From Vibrio tubiashii (GTDB taxonomy: Bacteria > Pseudomonadota > Gammaproteobacteria > Enterobacterales > Vibrionaceae), in NCBI GenBank assembly GCA_000775715.1, contig JRWQ01000001.1:1-64000 (forward strand): a stretch of DNA of 64,000 nt. Direction: 5' to 3'. This document shows positions 27,796 to 37,706 of this stretch, one piece after another; within the stretch, counting starts at the first letter, position 1; every line of letters starts with the position of its first letter. The translations under genes were made by a program, and so were the position numbers. The notes beneath the pieces are model-generated. The model saw nothing but the letters and a program-made list of their open reading frames with translations. It was not told the origin of the DNA and ran no database searches.

Positions 27796-28791
27796 ATGAA
27801 TCGAAACGTATTTTCGTTGTTCAAGAACTGCTGCTGGATAATTTTTCTGTTTTCCGCTAGCCACGTGGTTGCAAAAGATTTGATTAAAATTGAAGGTTCT
27901 AGCACCGTCTACCCTATAACCAAGCAATCAGCTCAGCAATATGCATTAGCAGATAGAGGCCGGACTCAAGTTGTCATCGGTATAACCGGTACTGGCGGAG
28001 GGTTTCGGAAATTCTGTCGTGGTCGCACCGATATTTCCAATGCATCTCGCCCAATCAAACCGAATGAAATCGAGCTTTGCAAAGTCAATGGAATCGAATT
28101 TTTAGAACTTCCCATTGCCCTTGACGCGATTACGGTGGTGGTTAACAAAAACAATCACTGGATCGACTCAATGCCCATCTCGAAGTTAGCATACATTTGG
28201 CAAGCCTCTTCTGAAGCCCAGCTAGATTTATGGAGCGAAGTAGACACCGCTTACCCATCGAATCCAATCACACTTCATGGTCCGGGATCCGATTCAGGTA
28301 CCTATGATTATTTTGTCAATGTGGTTTTGAATAAGACAAATAGCCGACAAGATTACTTCGCCAATGAAGATGATAACGCTATGGCAGCAGAAGTCGCTGC
28401 CGACAAATATGCAATGGCATTTCTTGGCTTTGCCTACTACCAGCAGCATCAAGATATGCTTAAAGCCATTGCCATCACCAATACCAATGGCAAACCGACC
28501 CTACCTAGCGTAGAGAACGTCATTAACGGCGAATATAGTGATTTATCTCGCCCGCTATTTCTTTACGTCAATAAAGCTGCGATATCAAAGCGTGAAAGCG
28601 TTCGTAAATTTTTAACCCACGCATTCCACCCTCGCAATGTTAAGCGATCCGTGAACAACTCCGGCTACATTCCCCTTCCCGAGAAGATGTATAAACAAGC
28701 TCGTAACATCATAAGCCAAGAGATAACAGGCTCTCACTTCAACAGTGATGACATGGTGACCAACTTTACTCAGTTCCTTGAATCAGATTAG
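27796..28791 (+). CDS. PstS-like phosphate-binding periplasmic protein
   Basis: This 331-residue protein has a signal peptide ending near VVAKD, then IKIEGSSTVYPIT and GTGGGFRKFCRGRTDISNASRPI, the PstS phosphate-contact motifs. HGPGSDSGTYDYF is a third. It would bind phosphate for an ABC importer, but no pstCAB genes are nearby, so it is either an orphan binding protein or a partner of a distant system. No clear Pho box was found upstream. Confidence 0.85.
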   Translation: MNRNVFSLFKNCCWIIFLFSASHVVAKDLIKIEGSSTVYPITKQSAQQYALADRGRTQVVIGITGTGGGFRKFCRGRTDISNASRPIKPNEIELCKVNGIEFLELPIALDAITVVVNKNNHWIDSMPISKLAYIWQASSEAQLDLWSEVDTAYPSNPITLHGPGSDSGTYDYFVNVVLNKTNSRQDYFANEDDNAMAAEVAADKYAMAFLGFAYYQQHQDMLKAIAITNTNGKPTLPSVENVINGEYSDLSRPLFLYVNKAAISKRESVRKFLTHAFHPRNVKRSVNNSGYIPLPEKMYKQARNIISQEITGSHFNSDDMVTNFTQFLESD

Positions 28792-28926
28792 CGTTACTCT
28801 TGGAACGATCCAACCTTACATTTCAAACGTAGACAGCAGTGTAAATAGTACAAAAAGAGGGTCGAGCGCTAGGTATATCTCTTACGCGCTCATCTTACGT
28901 ATTATCTAACTACTGAGTATAACCTA

Positions 28927-29634
28927 TTGAAAATTCTAATCACTGGTGGAAATGGTGGCATCGGGAAAGGGATTATTACGCATATCTATACCCTATATCC
29001 TGAAGCTCAAATCTATGCCACGTACAACTCTACCAAACCTGAAGAGTTACAAAGCAAAGCAGCCTGGTTTAACGTCGACTTGTCGCTAGAATCTGATGTA
29101 AAACAACTCGCTGAACAGATTCCTGATCTCGACATATTGGTCAATGCCGCTGGTTTTCTACATGATCAGTCCAATAAACCCGAAAAATCTATCAATGAAT
29201 TCACACCCGCGTTTTTTAACCAAAACTTGAGCTCAAATACTGTCCCGACACTATTGTTAGCTAAGTATTTTTCTCGCCACCTTAAAGCTAAGCATCGGAC
29301 ATACTTTATTTCACTATCTGCAAGAATCGGAAGTATCGAAGATAACAAAATTGGTGGTTGGGTTAGCTACCGTTGCTCTAAAGCCGCACTAAACATGGCG
29401 ATAAAAACAGTCAGTATAGAGTGGCAATTTAAGCTACCAAACTGCTGTGTGTTTGCGTTTCACCCTGGAACCACAGACACACTATTGTCCCAGCCTTTTC
29501 AGAAGAAGGTTCCGCCAAACAAACTTTTTACTCCAGAGTATGTGAGCCAACAGCTGTTCGATATTATCAGTAAAGTACAACCATCAGACACAGGTAAGTT
29601 TTACAGTTTTACTGGTGAGGAACTACCATGGTGA
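28927..29634 (+). CDS. Short-chain dehydrogenase/reductase (C-factor-like)
   Basis: This 235-residue SDR starts at TTG with a weak ribosome site. It shows the cofactor motif TGGNGGIGKG at residues 6-15, NAAG in the fourth strand and the catalytic Ser and YRCSKAAL. It resembles the CsgA/C-factor subgroup of SDRs, whose substrates are poorly known. There is no operon partner; the PstS-like gene upstream is 135 bp away. Confidence 0.85.
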   Translation: MKILITGGNGGIGKGIITHIYTLYPEAQIYATYNSTKPEELQSKAAWFNVDLSLESDVKQLAEQIPDLDILVNAAGFLHDQSNKPEKSINEFTPAFFNQNLSSNTVPTLLLAKYFSRHLKAKHRTYFISLSARIGSIEDNKIGGWVSYRCSKAALNMAIKTVSIEWQFKLPNCCVFAFHPGTTDTLLSQPFQKKVPPNKLFTPEYVSQQLFDIISKVQPSDTGKFYSFTGEELPW

Positions 29635-29733
29635 CTTTGTTACTCTCGCGTCTGAACTCACACACAAAAACCACTCCCCTTAGCAAAACCTAGTAGCTGT
29701 GGGTATTTCATTAATCGCTTGGTGTAAGGAGTG

Positions 29734-30273
29734 TTAGCGAACTAAGTTAAGAATCTGTTTAAACTCAGGCGACCTGCAATCTTTCACAAGCTCGTAGAGA
29801 CACATTTCGACACCCGTTATACCAACGCCAATTGCTTCAAGCCGACGTATAGCCAGCTGAACATTGGATAACTTGCGTGATGAAACACAGTCACTGACTA
29901 GCTCGACATTTAAACCTAATTCAGCCAATCCTTTTGCAGTTTGGTAAACACATATATGTGCCTCAATACCACAAACTAACCAAGTATCCACATTGGAGTT
30001 CTTGATGGTTGCTATAAAATCGACAGACTCACAAGCACTGAAAGTGAACTTAGATATCGGACTGACCCCAGTCAAATGAACTTGTAGTTCTTCAACGGTA
30101 GAACCTAGCTTTTCAGGGTTTTGCTCAAGTAATACAATGGGTAAACCAAGTTCCTTAGCTCCTACTATTAAACTCGCGCAGTTAGAAATGAGAGTTTCAC
30201 TATCATGGACTAAGCGTGCAAGCTTCCCCTGCACGTCAACAACGATCAATCCTGTATTATCTTTTGACAACAT
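29734..30273 (-). CDS. Isochorismatase-family cysteine hydrolase
   Basis: This 179-residue hydrolase has the catalytic triad Asp13 (VVDVQ), Lys75 (ISKFTFS) and Cys108 (GIEAHICVYQT). It resembles the YcaC/isochorismatase-like group rather than nicotinamidases, which carry a metal-binding motif not evident here. The substrate is unknown. Its start is 1 nt after the stop of the DUF4144 gene, so the two are translationally coupled. Confidence 0.9.
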   Translation of the reverse strand: MLSKDNTGLIVVDVQGKLARLVHDSETLISNCASLIVGAKELGLPIVLLEQNPEKLGSTVEELQVHLTGVSPISKFTFSACESVDFIATIKNSNVDTWLVCGIEAHICVYQTAKGLAELGLNVELVSDCVSSRKLSNVQLAIRRLEAIGVGITGVEMCLYELVKDCRSPEFKQILNLVR

Positions 30274-30274
30274 T

Positions 30275-30595
30275 TTATCTTCCCAAACTAAGTGACATAA
30301 CGGCTTCTTCTATACTGGTGAACTGTATCTTGGTAAGGCAGAGTTCTGCTTGAGAAAACTCATGTTCCTGAATCAATTGGGTTATGTCTTTCAAGTCTAG
30401 CTGAGCATCTCTTTGCTCAAACACATAGTCGCTACCATTTGCCCTTACCACGTAGCAATGACCACAACTATCTATCAGACGGTCTGAACTGTCCCAAATA
30501 AGGCCTTCGAATTCTGTTCTTAGTTGATGCGCGGAATCTAGGTACAATAGTTCCGAATCACCTTCTAGCTTGAAAATACACGGCCAATGGATCAT
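30275..30595 (-). CDS. DUF4144-like protein
   Basis: This small acidic protein of 106 residues starts MIHWPCIFKLEGDSELLYL. I recognise it tentatively as the DUF4144 family found in Vibrio; the function is unknown. It has no membrane segment or signal peptide. It is the first gene of a coupled pair with the isochorismatase-like hydrolase, so it may modulate or share its pathway. Confidence 0.65.
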   Translation of the reverse strand: MIHWPCIFKLEGDSELLYLDSAHQLRTEFEGLIWDSSDRLIDSCGHCYVVRANGSDYVFEQRDAQLDLKDITQLIQEHEFSQAELCLTKIQFTSIEEAVMSLSLGR

Positions 30596-31033
30596 TTTTT
30601 ATTCCTTAAACATAGAATAGTTGCTTTGCCAAATACTACGCTATCTCTGATAGTTTAGGACGATTAGTTTATATCACTGAATGAGTTCGAAATGTCGGAA
30701 GTGGTCACTCAAAAAGGACACCAAATCTTTTTCAACTTTCAAAGCGCCGCCCAGCAAATTTTTGGACATTTTCGATTTAGCCAACACAGGCACTTCCTAG
30801 CTTTCGGATAACTTTTTGTATAGCAAATTGCAAAATGGCACCTCTTCATAAGATGCCGATTTTGAAAGAAACAAAGCAATAAGGTAAGTAAGTTAAATTT
30901 ACCTGATTCTGTTCCTATGATGATTTATTGAACATCAATGCCCATAGAACGAGAACAGTCATAGTAAATGAATTATGACCAACCATATTATATCAGATGC
31001 GTATCGTTAAAAGTCCAAAGCTAAATCAATCGT
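30596..31033. other. 438-bp intergenic region
   Basis: I see no gene or tRNA. A weak hairpin with arms AGGTAA and TTACCT (about 30881-30904) and generally AT-rich sequence are present. It should contain the promoter of the DUF4144-hydrolase pair and the end of the second racemase transcript. Confidence 0.4.
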
Positions 31034-31732
31034 TTAATCTTTATTTGTTGCTAAACGTACAGCAGCTTCTGCATGAATGGCCGTTGTATCAAACAGCGGG
31101 ACAACTGTATGTTGCTGCTGTACAAGCAATGCAATTTCAGTACATCCGAGAATAACTGCATCGGCACCTTGATTTCTCAATTTATCGATGATTTGGGTAT
31201 AGACAGTTCTTGAGTCATCCTTAATTTCACCTCGGCAAAGCTCTTGATAAATAATCTCGTGAACCTTCAATCTGTCATGTTTTTCTGGCACAACGACTTC
31301 AATACCGAACTTCTCCGTCAGTCGTTCTTTATAAAAGTCCTGCTCCATTGTGAAATTAGTGCCCAGAAGTCCAACCTTCTTAATGCCACTTTCAAGCAGT
31401 TTCTCTGCGGTTGCATCCGCGATGTGCAAAATCGGGATGTTGATATTTGCTTCGATTTCAGGAGCTACTTTATGCATGGTGTTGGTGCAAATTAGGATAA
31501 AATCAGCACCACCTTTTTCGACAGAAACAGCAGCATCAGATAATATCCTAGCCGTCTCGTCCCAACGGCCCGAATGCTGGAGCTTTTCGATTTCCTCAAA
31601 ATTTACGCTATACATGCAAATCTTGGCGGAATTCAAGCCTCCAAGTTTCTCTTTTACACCTTCGTTAATAGATTTGTAATAGCTGAGCGTGGACTCCCAG
31701 CTCATACCACCTAGTAAGCCAATCGTTTTCAT
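31034..31732 (-). CDS. Aspartate/glutamate racemase family protein (YgeA-like), copy 2
   Basis: This 232-residue protein is closely related to the product of 11090-11782: same start (MKTIGLLGGMSWEST), same Thr83 (CTNTMHK) and Cys197 (LGCTEIA), and nearly colinear throughout. The Thr/Cys pair indicates a YgeA-type L-Asp/L-Glu racemase. It lies 74 bp downstream of an AraC regulator on the same strand, which may control it. Copy 1 has no such neighbour, so the paralogues are probably expressed under different conditions. Confidence 0.88.
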   Translation of the reverse strand: MKTIGLLGGMSWESTLSYYKSINEGVKEKLGGLNSAKICMYSVNFEEIEKLQHSGRWDETARILSDAAVSVEKGGADFILICTNTMHKVAPEIEANINIPILHIADATAEKLLESGIKKVGLLGTNFTMEQDFYKERLTEKFGIEVVVPEKHDRLKVHEIIYQELCRGEIKDDSRTVYTQIIDKLRNQGADAVILGCTEIALLVQQQHTVVPLFDTTAIHAEAAVRLATNKD

Positions 31733-31806
31733 GTATTACTCTTTTACATTGAATGGAGTCATAGCATTAAATGGCATTGAACAGGGAATTTATAGTAAGT
31801 TTTTGA

Positions 31807-32649
31807 CTAAGATAGAAAGTGCTTTGCGTATTGTCGAGGAGTAACACCCATGGCTTTCTTGAAGTGCTTGATGAAATGGCTTTGATCATGAAAACCACAT
31901 TGAATGGCTACATCGGCTAACTTGTTCCCCTCTTTTATCAGTCTGGTAGCGTAACGTAGACGTGACTGAATCTGGTAAGCATGAGGAGGTAATCCAAACT
32001 CCTTTTTAAACAGACGAACAAGGTAGTAAGGGTTTAATGACACTAACTGCGCAAGCTCATTAAGAGAGACATTCGCATCAGGAAGGTCGTCCAGAAAATC
32101 TTTTACAATGGTAACTTGCTTACTCGCCGTCTTGTCTACGCCAAAATTAATTCTGCTTTTTCCATGCTTTGCCATCAGTTTGACAAGCAATGAGTAGAGA
32201 AGGGACTCTCTAAGCAGTTTATTATCTGACTCTATCAAAACTTGATAGACCAAGCGGAACTGCGCTGCAAGTTCTTCATCATGGATCACAGCATCAGGAA
32301 AATATGGAGAAAGCGTATTATTTCCACCAATTTCCCGACTGATTTGCTCGAATTGTTCAGGCAGAGGATAGAGTGCTTTGTATGCCCAGCCTTCTTCTGT
32401 ATTAGCCTCACCGTTGTGGATATCATCAGCGTTTATCAAAATAATACTTCCAGTAGGCGCTACATTATTAACCCCTGTTCTGAAGAACTTTTGCGCTCCT
32501 TTTTCAATAATGCCGAAAGTGTATCCTTCATGACTATGGCGAGAAAAGCACTGCTTGTGATAGCTAGCATTAAGCATTTCAATTCCACCAAGCTCTTGAT
32601 GGTGAAGATAATTTGCTGATTCGATTATGTTACTTTTCTTAGCTGCCAT
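31807..32649 (-). CDS. AraC-family transcriptional regulator
   Basis: This 280-residue protein has an N-terminal cupin-like ligand domain (HSHEGYTFGIIEKGAQ) and two C-terminal helix-turn-helix motifs (SLNELAQLVSLNPYYLVRLFKKEFG and the following RQYAKHF end). It is immediately upstream of racemase copy 2 and probably regulates amino-acid metabolism. The ligand is unknown. Confidence 0.9.
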   Translation of the reverse strand: MAAKKSNIIESANYLHHQELGGIEMLNASYHKQCFSRHSHEGYTFGIIEKGAQKFFRTGVNNVAPTGSIILINADDIHNGEANTEEGWAYKALYPLPEQFEQISREIGGNNTLSPYFPDAVIHDEELAAQFRLVYQVLIESDNKLLRESLLYSLLVKLMAKHGKSRINFGVDKTASKQVTIVKDFLDDLPDANVSLNELAQLVSLNPYYLVRLFKKEFGLPPHAYQIQSRLRYATRLIKEGNKLADVAIQCGFHDQSHFIKHFKKAMGVTPRQYAKHFLS

Positions 32650-32984
32650 TTTTACAGTTCTGATAATTGGTTGGATAGTATCTTCAACTCAAAGCCTTAA
32701 CTTTTCAACATATCCAATCAACAACAGAAATAATTGTAAGAAATTGACCTACCACTGCTCGTTTTAGCACTAATGAGCATTTCCAGGCGAAAGATTGCAA
32801 TTAGGAATAGTAATACAAAACTCAGTGCAACGATTCGCACAGAGTGTTTGCGATAACACGAAAAGGGGCAAAGCCATTCAGCACAAACCTCGCTGACAAG
32901 GGGCATTCATAGAAGTCAACTGAACAGTGACTTGTGTAGTGTCATACGCTGTTTAGCTCAAGTCTATCCAACGTATAAGATCAA
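32650..32984. other. Intergenic region upstream of the AraC gene
   Basis: No convincing gene; short frames lack ribosome sites. It should contain the promoter of the AraC-racemase unit, and it ends at the ackA terminator. Confidence 0.4.
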
Positions 32985-33008
32985 AAAAGCGAGCTCAGGC
33001 TCGCTTTT
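32985..33008 (-). terminator. ackA terminator
   Basis: AAAAGCGAGC and GCTCGCTTTT form a 10-bp stem with loop TCAG, 22 bp after the ackA stop. Flanking A and T tracts make it potentially bidirectional. Confidence 0.85.
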
Positions 33009-33030
33009 AACTATCTATTTTTGTTGTCTA

Positions 33031-34224
33031 TTACAACAATTCAACCGACTGCTGAGCGATGACAAACTCTTCGTTAGTTGGGATAACCATAGCTACAGCA
33101 TCTAGTAGCTCTGACTTAGCAATAATGCCAGCGTTACCAAAACGTGCAGCTTCATTGCCTTCCTTATCTTCAACAAAACCAAGCAACTTCAAGTTGTTAA
33201 GCACTTCACGGCGAATATCCAATGAGTTTTCACCGATGCCACCAGTAAAGATAATGGCATCTAAATGTTCTAGTGGAATCATGTAAGAACCAATGTACTT
33301 CGCTACACGGTAGGTGAACACTTCAAAGGCAAGTTTTGCCCCTTCATGGCCTTCTTCCATCGCTTGCAAAATCCCGCGCGCGTCAGATGTTACTCCTGAA
33401 ACTCCTAAGAAACCGGACTTCTTATTAAGGGTTTCAAACACTTGCTCTTGCGTCCAACCTTTCTTCATCAAAAACTCGATGATCCCTGGGTCTAGATCGC
33501 CTGAACGGGTACCCATCATTAAGCCCGCTAACGGAGTAAAACCCATCGAGGTATCGACAGATTGGCCATCTTTAATTGCACAAACCGACGCACCATTGCC
33601 AAGATGAACTGTGATAAAGCTTGCAGCATCAACAGGCTTATTAAGCATTTTTGCGGCTTCGCGACTAACAAAATAGTGGCTAGTGCCGTGGAAACCGTAT
33701 CGGCGAATACCATATTCTTTATACAGCTCGTGTGATATTGCACCAGTAAATGCTTTTTGTGGCATTGTTTGGTGGAACGCAGTGTCAAATACAGCGAACT
33801 GAGGAAGGCTCGGAAAAGCCTGCATAGAAGCTTTAATGCCTTTTGCGCCTGCTGGGTTGTGGAGCGGTGCCAGGTCAGACAAGTTCTCAATTTCTGTCAG
33901 TACTTCGTCGTTAATACGAACTGTTGAAGTAAACTTTTCTCCGCCATGTACGATACGGTGACCCACGGCAACTAAATCTTTCGTGAATCCAAGAGTCTCC
34001 ATGAGGGCAACGATTCGATTGATTGCATGCTGATGATGATTGTCTGGAGCGTCAATTGCTTCTTCGGTTTTGTCACCGTTGAATTTCCAGCTAATTACGG
34101 CTTCTGGTAATCCAAAGCACTCACCTAAGCCGCTGACAATCGCGTCACCTGACTTGGAGTCGATTACAGCAAATTTTAATGAAGAGCTACCAGAGTTAAT
34201 GACCAGCACAAACGAGTTCGACAT
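33031..34224 (-). CDS. ackA: Acetate kinase, lone copy
   Basis: This 397-residue acetate kinase has the ATP-binding start INSGSSSLKFAV, then VGHRIVHGGEKF, GTSHYFV, HLGNGAS and the C-terminal FTGGIGENS. It interconverts acetate plus ATP with acetyl phosphate. No pta gene is adjacent, which suggests the second acetate kinase seen on chromosome II of V. cholerae (ackA-2, next to the vct locus), from memory. It is monocistronic. Confidence 0.95.
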   Translation of the reverse strand: MSNSFVLVINSGSSSLKFAVIDSKSGDAIVSGLGECFGLPEAVISWKFNGDKTEEAIDAPDNHHQHAINRIVALMETLGFTKDLVAVGHRIVHGGEKFTSTVRINDEVLTEIENLSDLAPLHNPAGAKGIKASMQAFPSLPQFAVFDTAFHQTMPQKAFTGAISHELYKEYGIRRYGFHGTSHYFVSREAAKMLNKPVDAASFITVHLGNGASVCAIKDGQSVDTSMGFTPLAGLMMGTRSGDLDPGIIEFLMKKGWTQEQVFETLNKKSGFLGVSGVTSDARGILQAMEEGHEGAKLAFEVFTYRVAKYIGSYMIPLEHLDAIIFTGGIGENSLDIRREVLNNLKLLGFVEDKEGNEAARFGNAGIIAKSELLDAVAMVIPTNEEFVIAQQSVELL

Positions 34225-34445
34225 GGATATGTTCCTGTTTCAGACGGTATTAGTGAAGCTGTCCGCTTCAATATTGTTGAGTCTATTATTCAATATTTTT
34301 TGAATCTTTCAACTTTTATTGGTCTTTTTAAACAAATCAAACAAATTTTCTTGATCTACCGCAAGCGCAAATTTATTTCACATCAAAAAATTAATAAGGA
34401 CCTATCAGTCAAAAGTCATGTACCACTTAAATCACGCATCTAAAA

Positions 34446-34471
34446 ATAAAAAAGCTGCCCCGAAGAGCAGC
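34446..34471 (-). terminator. Terminator of the TonB receptor gene
   Basis: On the minus strand GCTGCTC and GGGCAGC form a stem closed by a TTCG tetraloop and followed by six T residues, a textbook intrinsic terminator 31 bp after the stop. Confidence 0.92.
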
Positions 34472-34502
34472 AAATGTTCAAAGATCAAAGCTTCAAAAAT
34501 AG

Positions 34503-36509
34503 TTAGAATTGATACGCAGCTGACAGTTTGATGTTTCTACCTGGCTCTAGATCATCCGTACTTTGCCCCCTCGCAAGACCTGAACGCGATGCGTGTGAGT
34601 AGTAAGCTTCATCAAGTAGGTTATCAATGCCAAACGTGACTGTCAGATTATCATGAGATTGTGGAACCCACTGTGCATAGATGTTATGAACACTATAGCT
34701 TGGTTTAGGCTCCGATCCAGAAGCCACGTTTGTCTCTTCGTATACAAACTGTGAGTTCCAGCCAAGTAGCAATCCATAGTTATCTAGGTAGTAATCGGCG
34801 GTAAAGTTAACGCTATCGCCCACATCGATACTTCGGCCATTATAGCTCACAGGCTCACTGTTCTCGCTATGACGTGTACGAGAGCTTGCATATGATAGCT
34901 TCGTTGCCAACCCTTCGTGCGCGTATCCGAAGCTTAACTCAAAACCGTTAATTTCAACATCACCACTGTTTACGTATGTAGCGTTATACGCTTGGTCATA
35001 CTCACTCGTGATGTAGTCTTCAATTAGAGTGTTAAAGATGGTGAGATCACCACTAAACCTATGCCCTTCTAAACTCGATGCAAAGCGCAATCCAGCCTGC
35101 TTGTTGATCCCAGTTTCAGGCTTGATGTCATCAGCTAACCTGGTATTGGCTTGGGAGAAGATAAATGTATCCAATAAATCAGGCGCCTTAAACAAGCTAC
35201 GTGCATTGGCAAACACTTCCCATGCATCAGTAGCTTGCCATGATGTACCTAGCGACCAAGTTACATCATCAAAATCTTTGCTACCTGTGACTGACTCACG
35301 GTCAAACGTATCGTAGCGTAGGCCAGCGGTTAAAGAGAGGTTACTCAATACATACAGTGTATCTTCGGCAAAAATAGCGGTTGAAGTGGTATTCTCTTCA
35401 TTGCCACTGTTGTCAAAGGCATTATGGTTCTCTGACTTTCGCTTCACGTAGTCTAAACCATACGCTAGCTCGTTATCTAACGAACCTATAGCGAGGTCAG
35501 AATAGAAGAAAGCGTTGGCGCCAGAATTCGTGTTAGTACCCGTGATAACACCTGCACGAGCAAGGAAGGGCCCACCTGCTGCAACTAACGTAGACTCGTC
35601 ACGCTTAAGTTCAGTTTCCGAAACAAAGACAACGACTTTACCTCGGTGCAGTTCACTATCCAGTTCGTAAGATCCTGTAATCGTTGTACGGTCATAGGTC
35701 GTTGGCGTAAGCAATCCTTTAGTAAAGAAGTCATTTGCCGAACCATTCATGTCCGGTCGAGGGCTGTAATCCCCCTTATCGCGATAGGTATCAAAGCTCA
35801 ATTCAAAACGATGTATATCGTTAAATCCATAGCCTACTTTCGCCAATACGTTATATGTATCCCCAGCAACACCCACGACCTCTTTGCCATTTCCGTCTTC
35901 AAAATTATCGCGATCGACCCAGTTACCATAGATAAGTGCATCTACATTATCCGACAACATACCATAAACGGTCATTGACCCCTGTTGGCTGTCATTCGAA
36001 GCGAAGCCTCCATATACGCGAGCACCAAATGTTTCACCAACGCGCAATAGGTCTTGGGCATCTTTGGTTTCAAATAACACTGAGCCACCCAAGCCACTTT
36101 GCAGTACTGAGTTATTACCTACCTGTACGTCAGCAGATTTCAAAATGTCGGGGTTGAGCGTTAAGTTACCGACATGGTGAAACATGTTGGCATGCTGAGA
36201 GGCTCCGTCTAAACGAATATCCAAGTCCGTTTCGCGTAAGCTTCGAATGTTGATACTTTGGTTAACAGAGTGAGTTCCCCCCACATCAACACCTGGAATG
36301 TCACGCAATAAGTCTGACATGTGGTCGGCTTGTTTAATCGCCATATCATCAGCAACCAATGACTCAGAGCTGCTCGATACTTTAGTACCCCATACTACAA
36401 CGTTCTCGAATTCTGTTACCTCCTGTGCGAATACAGATTGACTCATCGCTGCACATACTGCGATCGCTAATATAGAAGGTGTTTGGGGGCGATATGTGAC
36501 CCTTTTCAT
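34503..36509 (-). CDS. TonB-dependent siderophore receptor
   Basis: This 668-residue outer-membrane receptor has a signal peptide ending VFAQE, a TonB-box-like EFENVVVWG, a plug domain to about residue 160 (MSDLLRDIPGVDVGG, LRETDLDIRLDG) and a 22-strand barrel ending in Phe (AAYQF). It imports a ferric chelate with TonB energy. A Fur-like site lies upstream and an AraC regulator is divergent. In V. cholerae the equivalent position holds VctA, but this plug does not look FepA/VctA-like, so the ligand is unknown. Confidence 0.93.
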   Translation of the reverse strand: MKRVTYRPQTPSILAIAVCAAMSQSVFAQEVTEFENVVVWGTKVSSSSESLVADDMAIKQADHMSDLLRDIPGVDVGGTHSVNQSINIRSLRETDLDIRLDGASQHANMFHHVGNLTLNPDILKSADVQVGNNSVLQSGLGGSVLFETKDAQDLLRVGETFGARVYGGFASNDSQQGSMTVYGMLSDNVDALIYGNWVDRDNFEDGNGKEVVGVAGDTYNVLAKVGYGFNDIHRFELSFDTYRDKGDYSPRPDMNGSANDFFTKGLLTPTTYDRTTITGSYELDSELHRGKVVVFVSETELKRDESTLVAAGGPFLARAGVITGTNTNSGANAFFYSDLAIGSLDNELAYGLDYVKRKSENHNAFDNSGNEENTTSTAIFAEDTLYVLSNLSLTAGLRYDTFDRESVTGSKDFDDVTWSLGTSWQATDAWEVFANARSLFKAPDLLDTFIFSQANTRLADDIKPETGINKQAGLRFASSLEGHRFSGDLTIFNTLIEDYITSEYDQAYNATYVNSGDVEINGFELSFGYAHEGLATKLSYASSRTRHSENSEPVSYNGRSIDVGDSVNFTADYYLDNYGLLLGWNSQFVYEETNVASGSEPKPSYSVHNIYAQWVPQSHDNLTVTFGIDNLLDEAYYSHASRSGLARGQSTDDLEPGRNIKLSAAYQF

Positions 36510-36525
36510 GCGGTTATCCCTAAAT

Positions 36526-36544
36526 GTAAATGATAATAATTCGC
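36526..36544. promoter_or_regulatory. Fur-box-like site upstream of the TonB receptor
   Basis: Fourteen of 19 bases match the Fur consensus GATAATGATAATCATTATC; the core ATGATAAT is intact. It lies 17 bp before the receptor start and in the divergent promoter region of the AraC regulator. Confidence 0.65.
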
Positions 36545-36625
36545 ACGTATGATATGTTTGTTTGCTACCAACTAAAAGATGAATAGGTTATGCAAAAGCG
36601 CATAATGCTTATGAGGAACTATCAC

Positions 36626-37672
36626 ATGTCATCGGAACGCACCGACACACTAAGATTACGCAAGGTCGCTGTTACTAAAAAAGTCGAAGATTCAGAAAAG
36701 CAGATGATTGTCGGTGAGACCAAGCACGGCCAAGCACCTCTGGTTGAGGGAGAATTTTTGTCCCACAACGTCGCCAAAGACATCAATATTCATGGCTGCC
36801 GAAGTCGAGAATTACATAGTTCAAACGTTGTTTCGACAGCGCCCTCATCGGTGACTATGACCATTCTTCTCGAAGGCGAACTCAATTATAGTTATGACGA
36901 TTTGGAATTTAACCTCAACGCATCATCTGGTGGCAAAGTGACTTTAGTCAACCTCAATCAACCGAGTAACTTTCGTCGCGCCATCACCGAAGGCAACCAA
37001 GTGACTAAGCTCAATGTGCTGATCAATCATGATTGGGTAAAACTACGTACCAATGGGCATTGCAAAATCAGTCAGTTCATCGCTAATCACAAGAACTTTT
37101 TACGCTTCGATTGCACTCCAGAGTTAAAGAGTTTGGTGTTACGTGCCATCAAGCTTTACCAAGCCAATACTTTCTTAGAGAAAATCACCTTGGATTCGAT
37201 TGCATTTCAAATGTTAGAGATTGCGTTTAATAGACTGCAAGAGGATGGATTCCAAACTAAAGCATCGAGGAGCGACTACAACACTAGCTCATCGGTAGAG
37301 GATATTATCTGCTTCATCGAGTCCAATTTAAGTACATCACTGGCGGTCAATACTATTGCCGACCATTTCGCGATGAGCAGTTCTAACCTTCAACGTCGAT
37401 TTAAGCAGTCACTGGGCATAACTGTAAATGGGTTTATCAGACGAAGGAGACTCGATGTCGCCAGGCAGCATCTAGAGCGAGGACTAGTGTCAATAACCGA
37501 AGCGGCGTACGAAGCTGGCTATAATCATCCGGCAAATTTCACTAACGCTTTTAAAAAAGAGTACGGCATCCCGCCTATTTCAGTGCTAGTAAACACCCCA
37601 TCAAACCAAGTCGAACCATTGACCAACAAAGAGCATCAAGTATCTAATATTTACTCTAGCTATGAGCAGTAG
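36626..37672 (+). CDS. AraC-family regulator of iron uptake (VctR/DesR-like)
   Basis: This regulator of about 348 residues ends in an AraC DNA-binding domain (LAVNTIADHFAMSSSNLQRRFKQ then ITEAAYEAGYNHPANFTNAFKKEYG). The N-terminal half resembles siderophore-receptor regulators, which sense ferric siderophore and activate the receptor gene. I place the start at ATG 36626, eight bases after GAGGA; an ATG at 36590 is less supported. It is divergent from the TonB receptor, matching the position of VctR and of DesR in other vibrios. Confidence 0.87.
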   Translation: MSSERTDTLRLRKVAVTKKVEDSEKQMIVGETKHGQAPLVEGEFLSHNVAKDINIHGCRSRELHSSNVVSTAPSSVTMTILLEGELNYSYDDLEFNLNASSGGKVTLVNLNQPSNFRRAITEGNQVTKLNVLINHDWVKLRTNGHCKISQFIANHKNFLRFDCTPELKSLVLRAIKLYQANTFLEKITLDSIAFQMLEIAFNRLQEDGFQTKASRSDYNTSSSVEDIICFIESNLSTSLAVNTIADHFAMSSSNLQRRFKQSLGITVNGFIRRRRLDVARQHLERGLVSITEAAYEAGYNHPANFTNAFKKEYGIPPISVLVNTPSNQVEPLTNKEHQVSNIYSSYEQ

Positions 37673-37706
37673 CCCTTGTCTAAACTGCTGGCCTATTTCA
37701 GCACAG

